Below, piece after piece: positions 1 to 10,410 of a DNA stretch of 49,624 bases. Source of the DNA: Paraglomus occultum (taxonomy: Eukaryota > Glomeromycota > Glomeromycetes > Paraglomerales > Paraglomeraceae); assembly GCA_910592205.1 (NCBI GenBank), contig CAJVPJ010000067.1:1-49624 (forward strand), written 5' to 3'. How positions within the stretch are numbered: position 1 is the first letter of the stretch; every line of letters starts with the position of its first letter. The notes beneath the pieces are model-generated. The model did not search any database. It was given only the letters and a program-made list of their open reading frames with translations, and was not told the origin of the DNA. The translations under genes were made by a program, and so were the position numbers.

Positions 1-365
1 ATTTTTTTGTCAAATGTACAGCGAAAACTTTTAAGTTACCATGTTGATCTCTTACATTTTCAAACGGACTTTTAGTGCTTGTCATAATGTACTAGTAATA
101 TTCTCGAACGAATGTTTCGTTCTGATAATTATTTTATAATGGGACTGTAAATCATTTGATATTCGGTTATTTTCTTGTTTCAATTTTATATTCTGAAGAG
201 AATCGAAAAATGCATTATAAAGATTTCTGTGGTGTTGTTCTTGTATATCTTATTATTTTGTCGAATAGATTACTATAACGAAAGTTTTAAAATAAATACA
301 AACCAAAACTCCCCCTTGTCGAATTGTTATGCTAGAATGCAATTTATAATTCTTGTATATAATGA
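1..365. other. intergenic, nothing recognised
   Basis: AT-rich sequence downstream of the minus-strand acyltransferase gene. A 64-codon open frame here starts only from TTG and has no recognisable domain. It presumably holds the 3' UTR and terminator of the gene to its right. Confidence 0.5.
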
Positions 366-1535
366 CTAACTCTTTGTCCATAGACCGATTGCTTTGAATA
401 CACTTGGCAATTCTTCATGAACGCGCCATGCTTCTCCTTTGTAAAGAGGTTCAAAAAAGTATGGCAAAGTGAAATATAAAAATAATAGAGTCCATAGTCT
501 TCCCAGCCACACCGGCCGGCTTAATCCGGGTGTAAGCCTTTGATAAGTCTTCTCAATGATCACACCGACCGCTTGGAGAACGAAGAACATCATCATTTGA
601 CCTGGAATCCATAGAGAATAGAATGCTGACCGCACTATGTATTCATGTATTAAACCACTGATTGCGAACACGCCAATTGCCGGTATAGCTAATTCCATCA
701 TATCCACAACGGTACTAGCGATGGAATTATTATTTTTCGTCAATAATGGTCGTAGTTTCTGACTAATGAATTGCTTCAGCGGAACGTATGCTAGCGAAAC
801 CCATAATACACGGAACGTCTGGTGCCATCTGACCGACCATAAATCTGATAGTGATGTCGACAAATATGGATGCCTGAATAGCGGTTTCCATTCACTCTTG
901 TCGTAAACACCTCGATCGTTGATCAAGGTCCAAACGAACACTCCAAGACGAGATGCTCCTTCCATCATTGTGCAAATGTAAACACCACCGATCAGATTCA
1001 TTATAAATAATTCTACAGATGATAATGATAATAGTGTGTCGGCAGTAAATCGATGAAAGTAGTAATTTATGCAATCACTTATGAAAAGGAACAAGAAAGC
1101 AGGCGGAAGTAGCGTGAACGATGAGACAATCATCTTCGGCGAGGCGTTCCCATTGGTTCCGTTACTTTGGTGATTTCCCCCGTTTTCACTCTTTTTCTTT
1201 TCAATTGCTCTATATCTAACAGGTTGCCATAATTCCGCTTTCAGATCAGCCGTTGTCACGTAGACATTTTTACCGTTAAGTAATGAAGTGAAAAAGTAGA
1301 AATCGAAAAATCTCAATGTGGTGACAATCGCTATTGTCGTATACAGAAGATCAAATCCATAGCATTTAGAATAGTATGTGGATCCTATGTAGATTTCAGC
1401 TACTAAGAGTGGTAGGCCGATAATGCGTTTAATTATAGATGGCAATTTCTTCGGATGTATTAATAGGATGACACTGAGTAGAACGATAGGCGCGTGAATG
1501 AGCAAGGTGTGAATCGGAAATGAGACGCGCGGCAT
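366..1535 (-). CDS. wax synthase-like (MBOAT_2) membrane O-acyltransferase
   Basis: Single-exon ORF of 389 aa from ATG (1535) to TAG (366). It has several hydrophobic segments, at about residues 9-27, 36-52, 64-83, 140-160, 175-200, 285-300, 310-328 and 345-362. The central signature SLSDLWSVRWHQTFR (residues 228-242), preceded by PLFRHPYL (218-225), is characteristic of the wax-synthase/MBOAT_2 domain. SGLIHEY (293-299) supplies the conserved histidine (H297) thought to be catalytic in MBOAT enzymes. Family members transfer an acyl group from acyl-CoA to a long-chain alcohol or a secondary-metabolite hydroxyl in the ER membrane. Length fits fungal members (about 350-450 aa). A hydrophilic N/G/S-rich loop (about 112-132) looks like a cytosolic loop. 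Substrate cannot be inferred. The family call is strong; the specific reaction is open. Confidence 0.85.
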   Translation of the reverse strand: MPRVSFPIHTLLIHAPIVLLSVILLIHPKKLPSIIKRIIGLPLLVAEIYIGSTYYSKCYGFDLLYTTIAIVTTLRFFDFYFFTSLLNGKNVYVTTADLKAELWQPVRYRAIEKKKSENGGNHQSNGTNGNASPKMIVSSFTLLPPAFLFLFISDCINYYFHRFTADTLLSLSSVELFIMNLIGGVYICTMMEGASRLGVFVWTLINDRGVYDKSEWKPLFRHPYLSTSLSDLWSVRWHQTFRVLWVSLAYVPLKQFISQKLRPLLTKNNNSIASTVVDMMELAIPAIGVFAISGLIHEYIVRSAFYSLWIPGQMMMFFVLQAVGVIIEKTYQRLTPGLSRPVWLGRLWTLLFLYFTLPYFFEPLYKGEAWRVHEELPSVFKAIGLWTKS

Positions 1536-2824
1536 ATCTAATGGATGGATAGGGACAAGCGTGAACAGGATGATGATGACATTGCTGCTTTTATGCTGAT
1601 GGCCTCTAACAGATAATGGTGTTATTGGAATGTATTTGTGCTACTGTTGTCCTTTGTGTCGAGAAGCGGGAAGCGCCTGGGGTTGATCACATGGTTGTAA
1701 AGTGACTTTTACCCCTTTTCCTGTGTGACAAACTTCTGCTTTGTCTACATCACATTCTAATACAGCACAGTACAAATGATAAATCATATGCAAGAGATTC
1801 ACTGTGACGATCCAATTGGCGTCAGTACGCCACAATAGTAATTTCCATATAAGACAAATAAGCAAACTCGAACCATATTGTGTTGGGGCTTATAACTGCC
1901 GAGTATGAGATAATCGTTATTGATTTCTGCGAGCCAAGCCTCTTTCCGTCTAAAGACTGTCAATCATATATGAAGAAATTCATGATCAGCAAATGAAACA
2001 TTAACTTTTGACGCTCATAACAATCGATAACTGACGAGAGCATAGTATGATACGTATAGCAACCGATTAGCGAACTGCTTATGAATCATTAGCATTTGAT
2101 ATGCAAAAACGTGTATTTACAGATGTCTCTGTACAATGCTCAATATTAATATAGAAACTTGTTGAGAGTGAACTGTTTGTCTTACTAGCAACTGGCAACT
2201 GGCAATTTGACGGCGAGAAGAGTTGTTTGATTTCTAGTTAGACTCGATGCAATTATAAAGGATCAGATAATGCTAAATACTCACAAAAACCGTAGGACGC
2301 AGACAATGTGTGACGCAATCAATCTGTAATTTCGTAATACTGCACAAAACGAACAGTCTGTGCAGAAATAGTATACTAATACAGTAAAATAAGCAAACAT
2401 TTAAACGCTTGACAAAGTATACGAATGAATCACAATTACCATATCAGCTGCCTATGTTGATATTTAGAGTCTCGATGGGCATATTAAGGTATTGTCCATT
2501 ATAAAACGAAGCAAGGCATCACAAATTGGTACAAGCTACAAAAAATGAATTAAAATTTCGGTTGTTCAGACTCTCGCAGGCAAAAGAGGGTAATATACAG
2601 CACTAAATATGATGAATTGGTGAGTAAAGTAACGATTATGAAGAAGGATTAACGGAATTACATTGCTGAATATTAAGCGAGAAAATGGAAGCGCGACATC
2701 AACGCTAAAGACCGTATTTTTGACGGTGTAACGTAATACTAATGGCAACGCAATGTCACACTATGCATAATATAATTACGCTAAGTTATCAATAGGGGAG
2801 GTCTTCTCCCAATTGACATATGTG
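1536..2824. other. intergenic between divergent genes
   Basis: About 1.3 kb between the start of the minus-strand acyltransferase and the first usable ATG of the plus-strand kinase-like gene, so both promoters should lie here. The short open frames (1641-1865 minus, 2566-2748 minus) have no recognisable domain. An additional 5' exon of the kinase-like gene could lie in the right half; I could not identify one. Confidence 0.5.
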
Positions 2825-5452
2825 ATGTTGACGTTCGGCAATCCCAAGAAACGTTTAGCTGCGAACATTCAAGGTAGACCCATTGGACACTATCTGAATG
2901 GAAAAGATATAATAATTATCGTTGTCATTGTGAACCAATCCCGAAATACTTCCGCGGTAGAGGCATTGGCAAAGAATCAATGGAAGGGATTCTACAAGCA
3001 CTTGGTTGATGAGGTACATAGCAATAGGCTGGCTGTTTGGTTCGGTTTAAATAACAGTGTATTCATTATATTTATTATAGCTTTATAATAACAAACTAGT
3101 CGACGACCATTCAAATATTCTCCGATTCGCAGGCATAAGCAAAGGTATGCTTAAATTACGCTCATAGCTCGAATTTCATTCACAAATTAACTTGCAATTG
3201 TACATAATAGATATCTGCAATGATTATCGTATGAGTCTTGAATCTGGGAACTTACATGATTACTTGAAAGATTTTTATCAAGAAATGACATTGGAAACGA
3301 AAACGGTACTTGGTTTAAGCATTGCAAATGGATTGAACTATCTGCACGATATGCAAATCATTCATAAGTATTTGGTATTGTGTTATTATAATTATGCATC
3401 ATTTTGTTAACAAGTACGAATAGAAATTTTCAAGTGTCGCGATCCATGATTCTAATAACTCGAATATTGTATTTACACTGATATTTCTAGAGTTCGGATA
3501 ATATTCTAATTTGTAAAGGCATTGCTAAAATATCTGGTTTCGGATTCCTTTGTAAAACTAAAGAAGAGCTAGCATATGTTGATCCATTGTTATTTGCTAG
3601 CAGCTCATACAAACATGGGGAAAAGTCTGATATTTTTAGTTTGGGTGTAATTCTGTGGGAAATATCCAGCGGAAGACGACCGTGTAAAGCATTAACACTA
3701 GCTACAGATATAATCCGATTTCGATTGAATGGCTATCGTGACGATCCTGTTACTGGAACGCCAAATAGATACGTTGAATTGTATTCTGAATGCTGGGATG
3801 ACGATCCTCAAAGGCGACCACTTTGCAAAAAAATTGGTCAAAGATTGGAGTTGCAAAAAATTTGCTTATTGCTTGATGGATTATTGGATGACGTGCCGGA
3901 TCATACATTCGAAAAGAGAGTTATACAAGTCTACAATGCGTTTCATAACCATGGTATACTGAATGGTGTTTGCAAGTCAATGAATATCTACAACATATTT
4001 GATCAATACTATGATGTATTGAACAATCTCACTAAATTACTAGAGATCAAGCCAAATGATGCATTTGCATTAAGTGGAAGGGGGACTATCTATCAGAAGC
4101 TTGAAAAATATGACAATGCTTTGACTGACTTTAGTAAGTCATTGGAAGCCGAACCAAACAATCCGCTTGTCCTAAACAGAAGGGGAACTATCTACTATGT
4201 ACTTAAGCAGTATGGCAATGCGTTAGATGATCTTAACAAGTCTTTAGGGATTAATACAAATGACGCGTTTGCATTGAGGAGAAGGGGAATTGTCTATCAC
4301 GCGCTTAAGCAATATGACAATGCATTAGATGATTTTAATAAATTGTTGGAGATTAATTCAAATGACGTATTCACATTGAGTAGAAGGGGAACTACCTACC
4401 GCAAACTTAAAGAATATGAAAAGGCATTAATTGATTTTAATAGATCTTTGAAAATTGAACCAAATCACCCGTTTGCTTTGAGTGGAAGAGGATTTGTCTA
4501 CGGAGCATTAAAGCAATATGATAAAGCCTTAAATGATTTTAATTTATCGCTGAACATTAAACGAAATGATCCATGGACTTTAAGTGCGAGAGGACTCGTC
4601 TATGGTGTATTGAAAATGCATGGCAAGGCATTGAACGATCTCAACAAGTCATTGATGACACGACCAGATGATGCTGATGCACTAGGTCGAAGAGGATGTG
4701 CCTATAATGCACTTAAGCAGTATCACAAGGCGTTGAATAATTTTAATAAATCATTGGAAATTACACCAGATAATGCAATTATGTTGAGTAGAAGGGGGTA
4801 TGCTTATTACCGGCTTAAAAAGTATGATCGTGCATTGAGTGATCTCAATAGTTCACTAAAAATTAAACCAAGTGATTCATTTGCGTTGAAAACAAGAGGT
4901 TCTATTTACTACCGGCTTAAGCAGTATGATAATGCATTGACAGATCTCAATAAATTTTTGGAAATTGAGCCGAATAATATTTTAATACTAAGAAAAAGAG
5001 CGGACGTTTATTTAATGCTCAAAAAATATGATAATGCATTGGAAGATGTCAATGCATCATTAGAAATTGAACCAAATCATTCCAAAACGTTGGAGACAAG
5101 GGGTTTTATTTATTACTGCCTTCGTGAATACAATAATGCCTTACATGATTTCAACAAGTCATTGGAAATTGAACCAAACAATGCATTTATATTGAGTATA
5201 AGGGGAAATATTTATCATAGTCTTGAACGATATGATGATGCATTAAGCGATTTTAATAATTTGTTGGAAATGGAACCAAACGACGCGTGGGCACTGTGTA
5301 GAAGAGGATCTGTTTATTATGAACTAAATCAATACGACAACGCTTTGAAGGATTTCAATAAATCGTTGGAGATTAAACCAAATGATGAATGGACATTACG
5401 TCAGCACAGTGAAGTTTCTCTCAAAATTGAGCAGCAGAACCAGAATGTTTAG
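2825..5452 (+). CDS. kinase-like domain fused to 13 TPR repeats (probable pseudokinase)
   Basis: Spliced model: exons 2825-3013, 3081-3144, 3211-3374 and 3491-5452 (792 aa). All introns are GT..AG (67, 66 and 116 nt) and all phases agree. The N-terminal ~270 residues follow a protein kinase: an SGNLHDYL hinge/alpha-D region, NGLNYLHD before the catalytic loop, IIHKYLSSDN as the catalytic loop (133-143), ISGFGF at the activation-loop start, then KSDIFSLGVILWEISSGRRP and CWDDDPQRRP. The HRD aspartate is replaced by Tyr (HKY, 136-138), DFG by GFG (155-157), and no beta-3 lysine is obvious in exon 1. Catalysis is therefore doubtful, although N143 and the C-lobe are retained. From residue 327 (nt 4052) come 13 contiguous 34-residue TPRs and a partial 14th, expected to form a protein-binding solenoid. 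Kinase-TPR/Sel1 fusions are abundant in Glomeromycotina. The 5' start is the least certain part; a further upstream exon is possible. Confidence 0.8.
4052..5449 (+). repeat. 13 full tandem TPR units of 102 bp plus a partial unit
   Basis: Thirteen uninterrupted 34-codon units run from 4052 to 5377, followed by a 24-residue partial unit to 5449. The consensus is of the type PND.F.LSRRG..Y..LKQYD.AL.DFNKSLEI. The register never slips, so the array probably grew by unit duplication. The units differ at synonymous and non-synonymous sites, so it is not a fresh expansion. Confidence 0.9.
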
Positions 5453-6059
5453 TTTGTTAGATTACACTAACATGTGAAGCGTGGCAATTAGACTTCGTTT
5501 TCTTGTTTTGTTGTAATAGTAAATGGTAATGCAAGTGACTTCATAATTGGTCAAGATATTAATGTAGCAAGTAACAAGCTTATCTGTGCAAATTCAGCTT
5601 AACTCGGCGGTGACCAAACAGATAATAATTACTCTACCGAAAATTGTGTTACGATGTTAACCAGTATAAATATATAATAAGAAGGGATAAATATTAATAT
5701 TATTATAAAAAACCTTATTCAGCTATGGATTTTTTAGTCACAGTAAAATCCCTTTCCAGATTGTCCCACACGGTGTAATCATAAAAGATTTATTATTATT
5801 ATTAAGGATTATGATAAACATTATCATAAAAAAGCTTAGGTCGTAAATAAGTCAATACATGTAGACAAATATTCAGTTATGGGTTTCAGTCACACTTAAT
5901 TACTTGCCGAATAATCGTCATGTAAATTTAACAGTTTAAAAATTATCTATATTATACGCATAGAGTGGTATAATATGATGTAGCTGTTATCATACGAAAG
6001 TTGTTTGCAATTAACCTTACCAGTTTGAGGAATTTTGCTCACCGCCTCCCGTCACTTTT
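5453..6059. other. intergenic, nothing recognised
   Basis: AT-rich sequence between the stop of the TPR gene and the left edge of a decayed family C-terminus. It contains the 3' end of the TPR gene transcript. No coding frame or structured element was recognised. Confidence 0.5.
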
Positions 6060-6410
6060 ATATTTTACACGCTTTGACTATGTGCCACCAGAGTCCTTTT
6101 CTTCTTGTACGAACTTGTCTGTACGTTGCATAAACTTTTGCAAAAATTCTTGATCAAGCTATTTTTGTTGTAATTTCGCTTTTTCTTTCTTTGCTTCCTT
6201 GGTACTAGCCTTTCGTTTATGAAGTTATTTGCACAATTAGACCAACGAAAGTCAAAACCGAAATGCGGACCGTTCTTGTAGGGAATATCTTTGATAGGTA
6301 ACCATCAAATGTACATTTGATTACTGAATTGCCTTAGGGACACTTTCGATAACCAGGAATTTACCCGTCATGTCGACATGTACACGGACATAATATTTCC
6401 TTTTTAAGGG
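6060..6410 (-). pseudogene. decayed C-terminal fragment of the F-box-like family
   Basis: Read on the minus strand, 6060-6330 aligns by eye with the C-terminal 100 or so codons of the intact member at 40814-42956. It includes the Glu/Asp tract near the stop, the KKRKASIKEAKREKE-like basic helix and the RTVRVPVLSS-like segment. Weaker similarity reaches about 6410. Frameshifts and internal losses prevent translation. It has the same strand and order as the N-terminal and middle parts at 7112-8264, so it is most simply the displaced 3' end of that same gene, separated by about 700 bp of unrelated sequence. Confidence 0.65.
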
Positions 6411-7111
6411 TAGTGATTATTAAAGCACATCTCTAGGAAGGCTGTGATACCTTGGCGGATTGGTCGAAATTTAAACTTTCGTTCCAATCGTAATTATAAT
6501 TCGAATTTCATAAATAATTGTTACCTTATTGTTATTATCGAATTTGTTAAAATAATCAAACAGAACCACATTAATATTCCGCTTTATACAAAAATCAATC
6601 GAACAAAATCCAACGTGCGACACAGCTGATGACTGGCTGAAGATGTCGTACGATGGTCACGTTCCTGCTAATACTAACGAGTTCTGGGTAGCTATTCAAG
6701 CAACGTTACCAAGTTTATTATCGACTATTATAAACGTATTATTTGGAGACAAACTATGATGACTTAGACATAACTATATATACATGTCGATATAAGTAAG
6801 CAACGGTTAATATCAATTAACAAAAATTCCGTACATCTCCGAATATTCTTAAAGACGGTTTATCATAAATATAATTAACTTATAATAATAATAAATAATA
6901 GCAAACAAATGTTGCACAAATTTGTACATGTGCCAATCGTATGCTTATGCTTAGCTTCATACCCGTTGCTACATATCATGCATTGGCCAAATTTGGCTAT
7001 CGAAGCATATACTGTATTCCAAGCATAGACTACTTAGCTTCATATATACCACCATTATCCAATCGTACATTTATCGTACAGATGGGTGGCAACTGGGGAC
7101 TGAGTTAACTA
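6411..7111. other. unrelated insert within a decayed family gene
   Basis: About 700 bp with no similarity to the intact paralogues, placed between the middle and the C-terminus of a decayed F-box-like family gene. In the intact 685-aa member these parts are separated by only about 450 nt of coding sequence. No transposase frame or clear terminal repeats were seen. Confidence 0.45.
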
Positions 7112-7594
7112 TCATATATCATATATGTCGGAGTTAGTGGAGGTATACTTTTCAAGCGCATAGACGACTTTATCTTCAGGTTTGTCAATGTGGCCAAGTA
7201 TGAAGTCAAGTGAAATGTGTTGCTCGATATTTCTTTCTAGACACAACAGTTCTGTTAGGCAAGTAGTATAAATATCCTCCTTAGGTCTTTTACGAACTGC
7301 AGCAAAAGCTTCAATAAGAGTTTCGCCTACACAGCTTAGTCTGTCTTCCAATAATATTAGGACGTTTCCGATAAGCTTGTCAGTCAGTTTAAAACCAACC
7401 GCCTGTAAGTCGCTTAACTTCTTGACAACTTGTTCCAATCCGGGTAAAGCCGATCCCTTAAATTCATATAGCAGCGAGCTTTGTACGACAATATCATTTA
7501 CGTCGTTTACTACTTCAGGATATCCATTTTCCTTCCAGACATCCACTAATTCAGGGTAAAACTGGATAGCCTGTACGATAATATTCCAGTTCAA
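7112..7594 (-). pseudogene. middle part of decayed F-box-like family gene (unit 1)
   Basis: A 160-codon frame matching the middle of the family (FYPELVDVWKENGYPEV, DVNDIVVQSSLL, the LEQVVKKL helix, LTDKLIGNVLILLEDRL). It follows the N-terminal frame at 7617-8264 but in another frame. The joint is near DFDGY (7597-7620), where paralogues have FDDYPPSDGYENVRQ. A 60-nt intron ending CGTACAG is conceivable, but it would delete conserved residues, so a frameshift is the simpler reading. The frame stops early, before the family's C-terminal half. It shares most detail with the relic at 17455-18325. Confidence 0.75.
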
Positions 7595-7616
7595 GTCGTT
7601 TGTGTATCCATCAAAA

Positions 7617-8264
7617 TCACCGGTGGATACACGTAAATATGAAATCTCTGATTCTTGGGTTAGGAGGAAATGGTACGAATTTGTGCGTTCTAATTAACGT
7701 TTTAATTTCATCTATATTTTTCCGTAATACGACTATCCATTGTCTGGTCTCTGGTGATCCACCTGCAAGATAATAGAATAGTTCCATGTCATTTCCATGT
7801 ACGGGCATATCGTCCCCGCCAAATCGGTCATAACCTTCTTTGAGAATTCGAAAATAAACATCGAAGGAAAGATTGCTTGCCCACGGATTGCAGGTTTTGT
7901 TTTGAAATGATGTTTTCTGAAACGGGTCGGGAGTGCTCATGGTATGCCTCTCTTTGAGATCGATAAGTTTTCTGTCATACTTGCCAAATCCGAGCACCAA
8001 TCTTTGGATAAAGTATCGACTAATGTGTGCCTTCTGCGCAAATAAACATTCAACTACATCAAGATTAATAAAAGGTTTGCCTATCCTTACCGCGTGAAAG
8101 AATGCGTGGGTTTTTCCATGCCTGCTGATCAACCACATAGCTTTTGTAAAAGGTAAATTTACGATATTGTTCCATTTGCGCGAACACTTGGCAAGGGATG
8201 TAGGATTTTTTAATTGAAGAATAATTTCCACCTTAAGCTCTGGTGCTAGGTTGTTTAAATACAT
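7617..8264 (-). pseudogene. N-terminal part of decayed F-box-like family gene (unit 1)
   Basis: A 215-codon frame from ATG 8264 with the family N-terminus: LAPELKVEIILQLKNP then CSRKWNNIV (F-box-like), followed by HAFFHAVRIGKPFINLDVV, CLFAQKAHISRYFIQRLVLG and PWASNLSFDVYFRILKEG. Upstream, the position of the family's first-exon ATG reads ATA (about 8422). The phase-1 5' splice site and a 3' splice site are recognisable, but the second exon then has an in-frame TAA before the F-box-like segment. The 3' side is frameshifted into the 7112-7594 frame. An internal ATG could still give a truncated protein, but the locus is best called a pseudogene. Confidence 0.75.
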
Positions 8265-8515
8265 GAGTGTATGAGGATGCTGGACCGTTTAGATGACGCC
8301 TGAAGACATTTCAACATATTGGTTATCGAATGATCATATTCAAACCGACAGCACAAATTGATACTCATACCAGTATTATCGGAAAAATTATCGCTCGCCA
8401 AAAGTATTGGTTAGCAGTAATCCGTATAGCAAAACCTCGTATTGAATAGCACTCGCGAGTATTGAAACCCATACTATTTATACCTGGTTTTTGGTGAATC
8501 TCAAAATGGGAATTT

Positions 8516-8943
8516 TTGAAAGGTCGAAATTCGTGTTACGACGAAAATGCAAAGGGGTTTTTTATTATTTTTAAAGTAACGCATATAAATAAGTTCCAAC
8601 CAATCATTGTATGAACATGTACGCACTATAATAATTTTTAAATAACATCCTACTGCTCGACTAGTTAGTTTCAGATTTGGAACGAACACTGTTTAGTTAT
8701 TCAAGGAAACATTAACTTTTGCTTCAAAAACGTGTACAGAAATACATATACAGTCAGCTCTCTTATAAAGACCTCTCGTGTTTTTTATATTATATCTCAG
8801 GCCAATTTTATAAAAAAATTGATGTGTTATACTTTTGTATTATTTTAACATTGCCCGACAATAATATGGTGTGCAAATTTAGGCGTTTCGACAAATATTC
8901 TCCGGGAAGTGCCGTCAGAGAAGTGATTGTCTCGGGGAAATGA
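8516..8943. repeat. highly conserved block, unit 1 copy
   Basis: This stretch, which starts about 100 bp upstream of the lost start codon of the unit 1 family gene, matches about 14950-15390 almost base for base. The two copies differ at only a few positions and by one-base length changes. Open frames on both strands (8501-8689 minus, 8719-8943 plus) start from GTG or TTG and look like by-products of the conservation. The right end carries a GGGAAGTG..GTCGGGGAAATGA-type motif shared with the palindromic repeat at 38.9 kb. Confidence 0.8.
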
Positions 8944-9525
8944 TACCTGGAGAATCAATACAATTAGTTACAAAAACTTCAAAGTTAAGCGCACTTGTGA
9001 TATATTAGTTATTACTACTTGACAAGGACAGGTTTAGTTAAAATGACAGTTTATATTGCCTAAACGCAAATGTTTTCAGCCAAAAAACCGTCATACAACA
9101 TCGGTTATGACCGAATTACAAGATTAAAGAATAAAATAATATAAGATAACCTGTCGTAAATGAAATAAACCAGACTTTAATACACCATACCAATATACTG
9201 TTTAAAATCGATGACTCGCAAAATTAATTCCCATACAATTTATATGATGAATTTTTCGTAAACCGATGATGCATATGAAATATAGATCTTTGATAACGAT
9301 ATTTATAACAATACAGATCGGCTAATTTTAAGGCAATTTTTTTAATTTAAAATACCTATAGAAAAATGTAAGACAGCATAGCTTATACAGTATATTAATT
9401 TAATTTTTGAGTACACTCATTATTAAAATAAAAAATGTAGATTAATTTTATGACTACAACATTCTGTAATCAGTATACTTTTTTGGATATCAACCTCACG
9501 GAACTGGCAATTAATATATGCGAAG

Positions 9526-9547
9526 TAGAGGGTTAGGGTTAGGGTTG
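9526..9547 (+). repeat. interstitial telomeric TTAGGG tract (unit 1)
   Basis: GAGGGTTAGGGTTAGGGTTG holds about two and a half tandem TTAGGG units inside ordinary sequence. The same position in the unit 2 duplicate (15949-15967) also has the tract, so it predates the duplication. TTAGGG is the usual telomere repeat of filamentous fungi. Confidence 0.85.
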
Positions 9548-9599
9548 TAAATAATGATGCCATAATAATAAGTTATGACAATATAATATTCATTATTAT

Positions 9600-10410
9600 C
9601 GCTCTGTAATAAAACTTTCTTCAAGTTTAGGATATCTTTACTATAATGCCTTCTTCGCCACTAACAGCCTCGTTTTAAAATACTAATTTATTTTGATGTC
9701 GATATCAACGGGATGTATGTAAAAAGAACAGGCATTCGATCCGAACAGCGGAGAAAGACAGCGGTATCTAGAATATTGTGAGTTTAAGGATAAGTTGAGA
9801 GTACTATTAGCAGCAAACCATATCAATTATGCAAATAGCGGAACGAGAGTCTATTATTAATATTGTATGAAATCTGAAATATGCTAATTTAATCTGTTGA
9901 TAGGGAATATTCGATATCAAATATATGTGCTGGGAATTTATATATGGAAAAGTACATTCTCTAACCGCTGTTGTTAATAGAAAAAAGTTTATATTAATAG
10001 GTTGAGTACTAAAGAGGGGTTACCATAGTATTTTTGTTGAAAGGCATGCATTTTTATAAGCAAAAATTATATTATAAAATTTAACGGCTTATTAATTTGG
10101 CTCAGGCTTATTCCCTAGATTGTTCACATTTACCATTCTTTCCTCTCTTTTCTCAATCATACTAACATAAAAGGATCAATAGTGCAGCTATACCTCGTCA
10201 AGAATACGTATTTATCTGGTTTTAAACAAATTTCATAGTGTTGTTCGTTTTCGAGTTAGAACTCCGTCTCACATTTGTCCAAGTGGCTCGCCGTTCGCTA
10301 GCTTTTCGTCAAATCAATTTAAATGCTTAATAAGAGTTCGAACTTGGCTTGTGCCACAGTAGCTACGTAACTATCTAAATTCTGTCAATAGATGTACTTA
10401 AGCTACAAGA
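9600..10410. other. intergenic, nothing recognised
   Basis: AT-rich sequence right of the duplicated block and left of the DNMT2 relic. At about 10385-10420 there is a short extra copy of the start of DNMT2 exon 3 (TAGATGTACTTAAGCTACAAG), out of place relative to the rest of the relic. Otherwise no genes or structured repeats were seen. Confidence 0.45.

Noticed and set aside
7560-7625. 60-nt GT..AG interval joining the two frames of the unit 1 family gene
   Set aside because: It would remove the DFDGY..NDLNWNIIVQ region that aligns with paralogues, so a frameshift is more likely than an intron.
8501-8943. Paired frames conserved between the two tandem units (also 14925-15430)
   Set aside because: Conservation is at the DNA level across the whole block, one-base length differences change the frames, and starts are GTG/TTG.
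9526-9547. TTAGGG tract as a true telomere
   Set aside because: Only about two and a half units, with unique sequence on both sides; interstitial by position.
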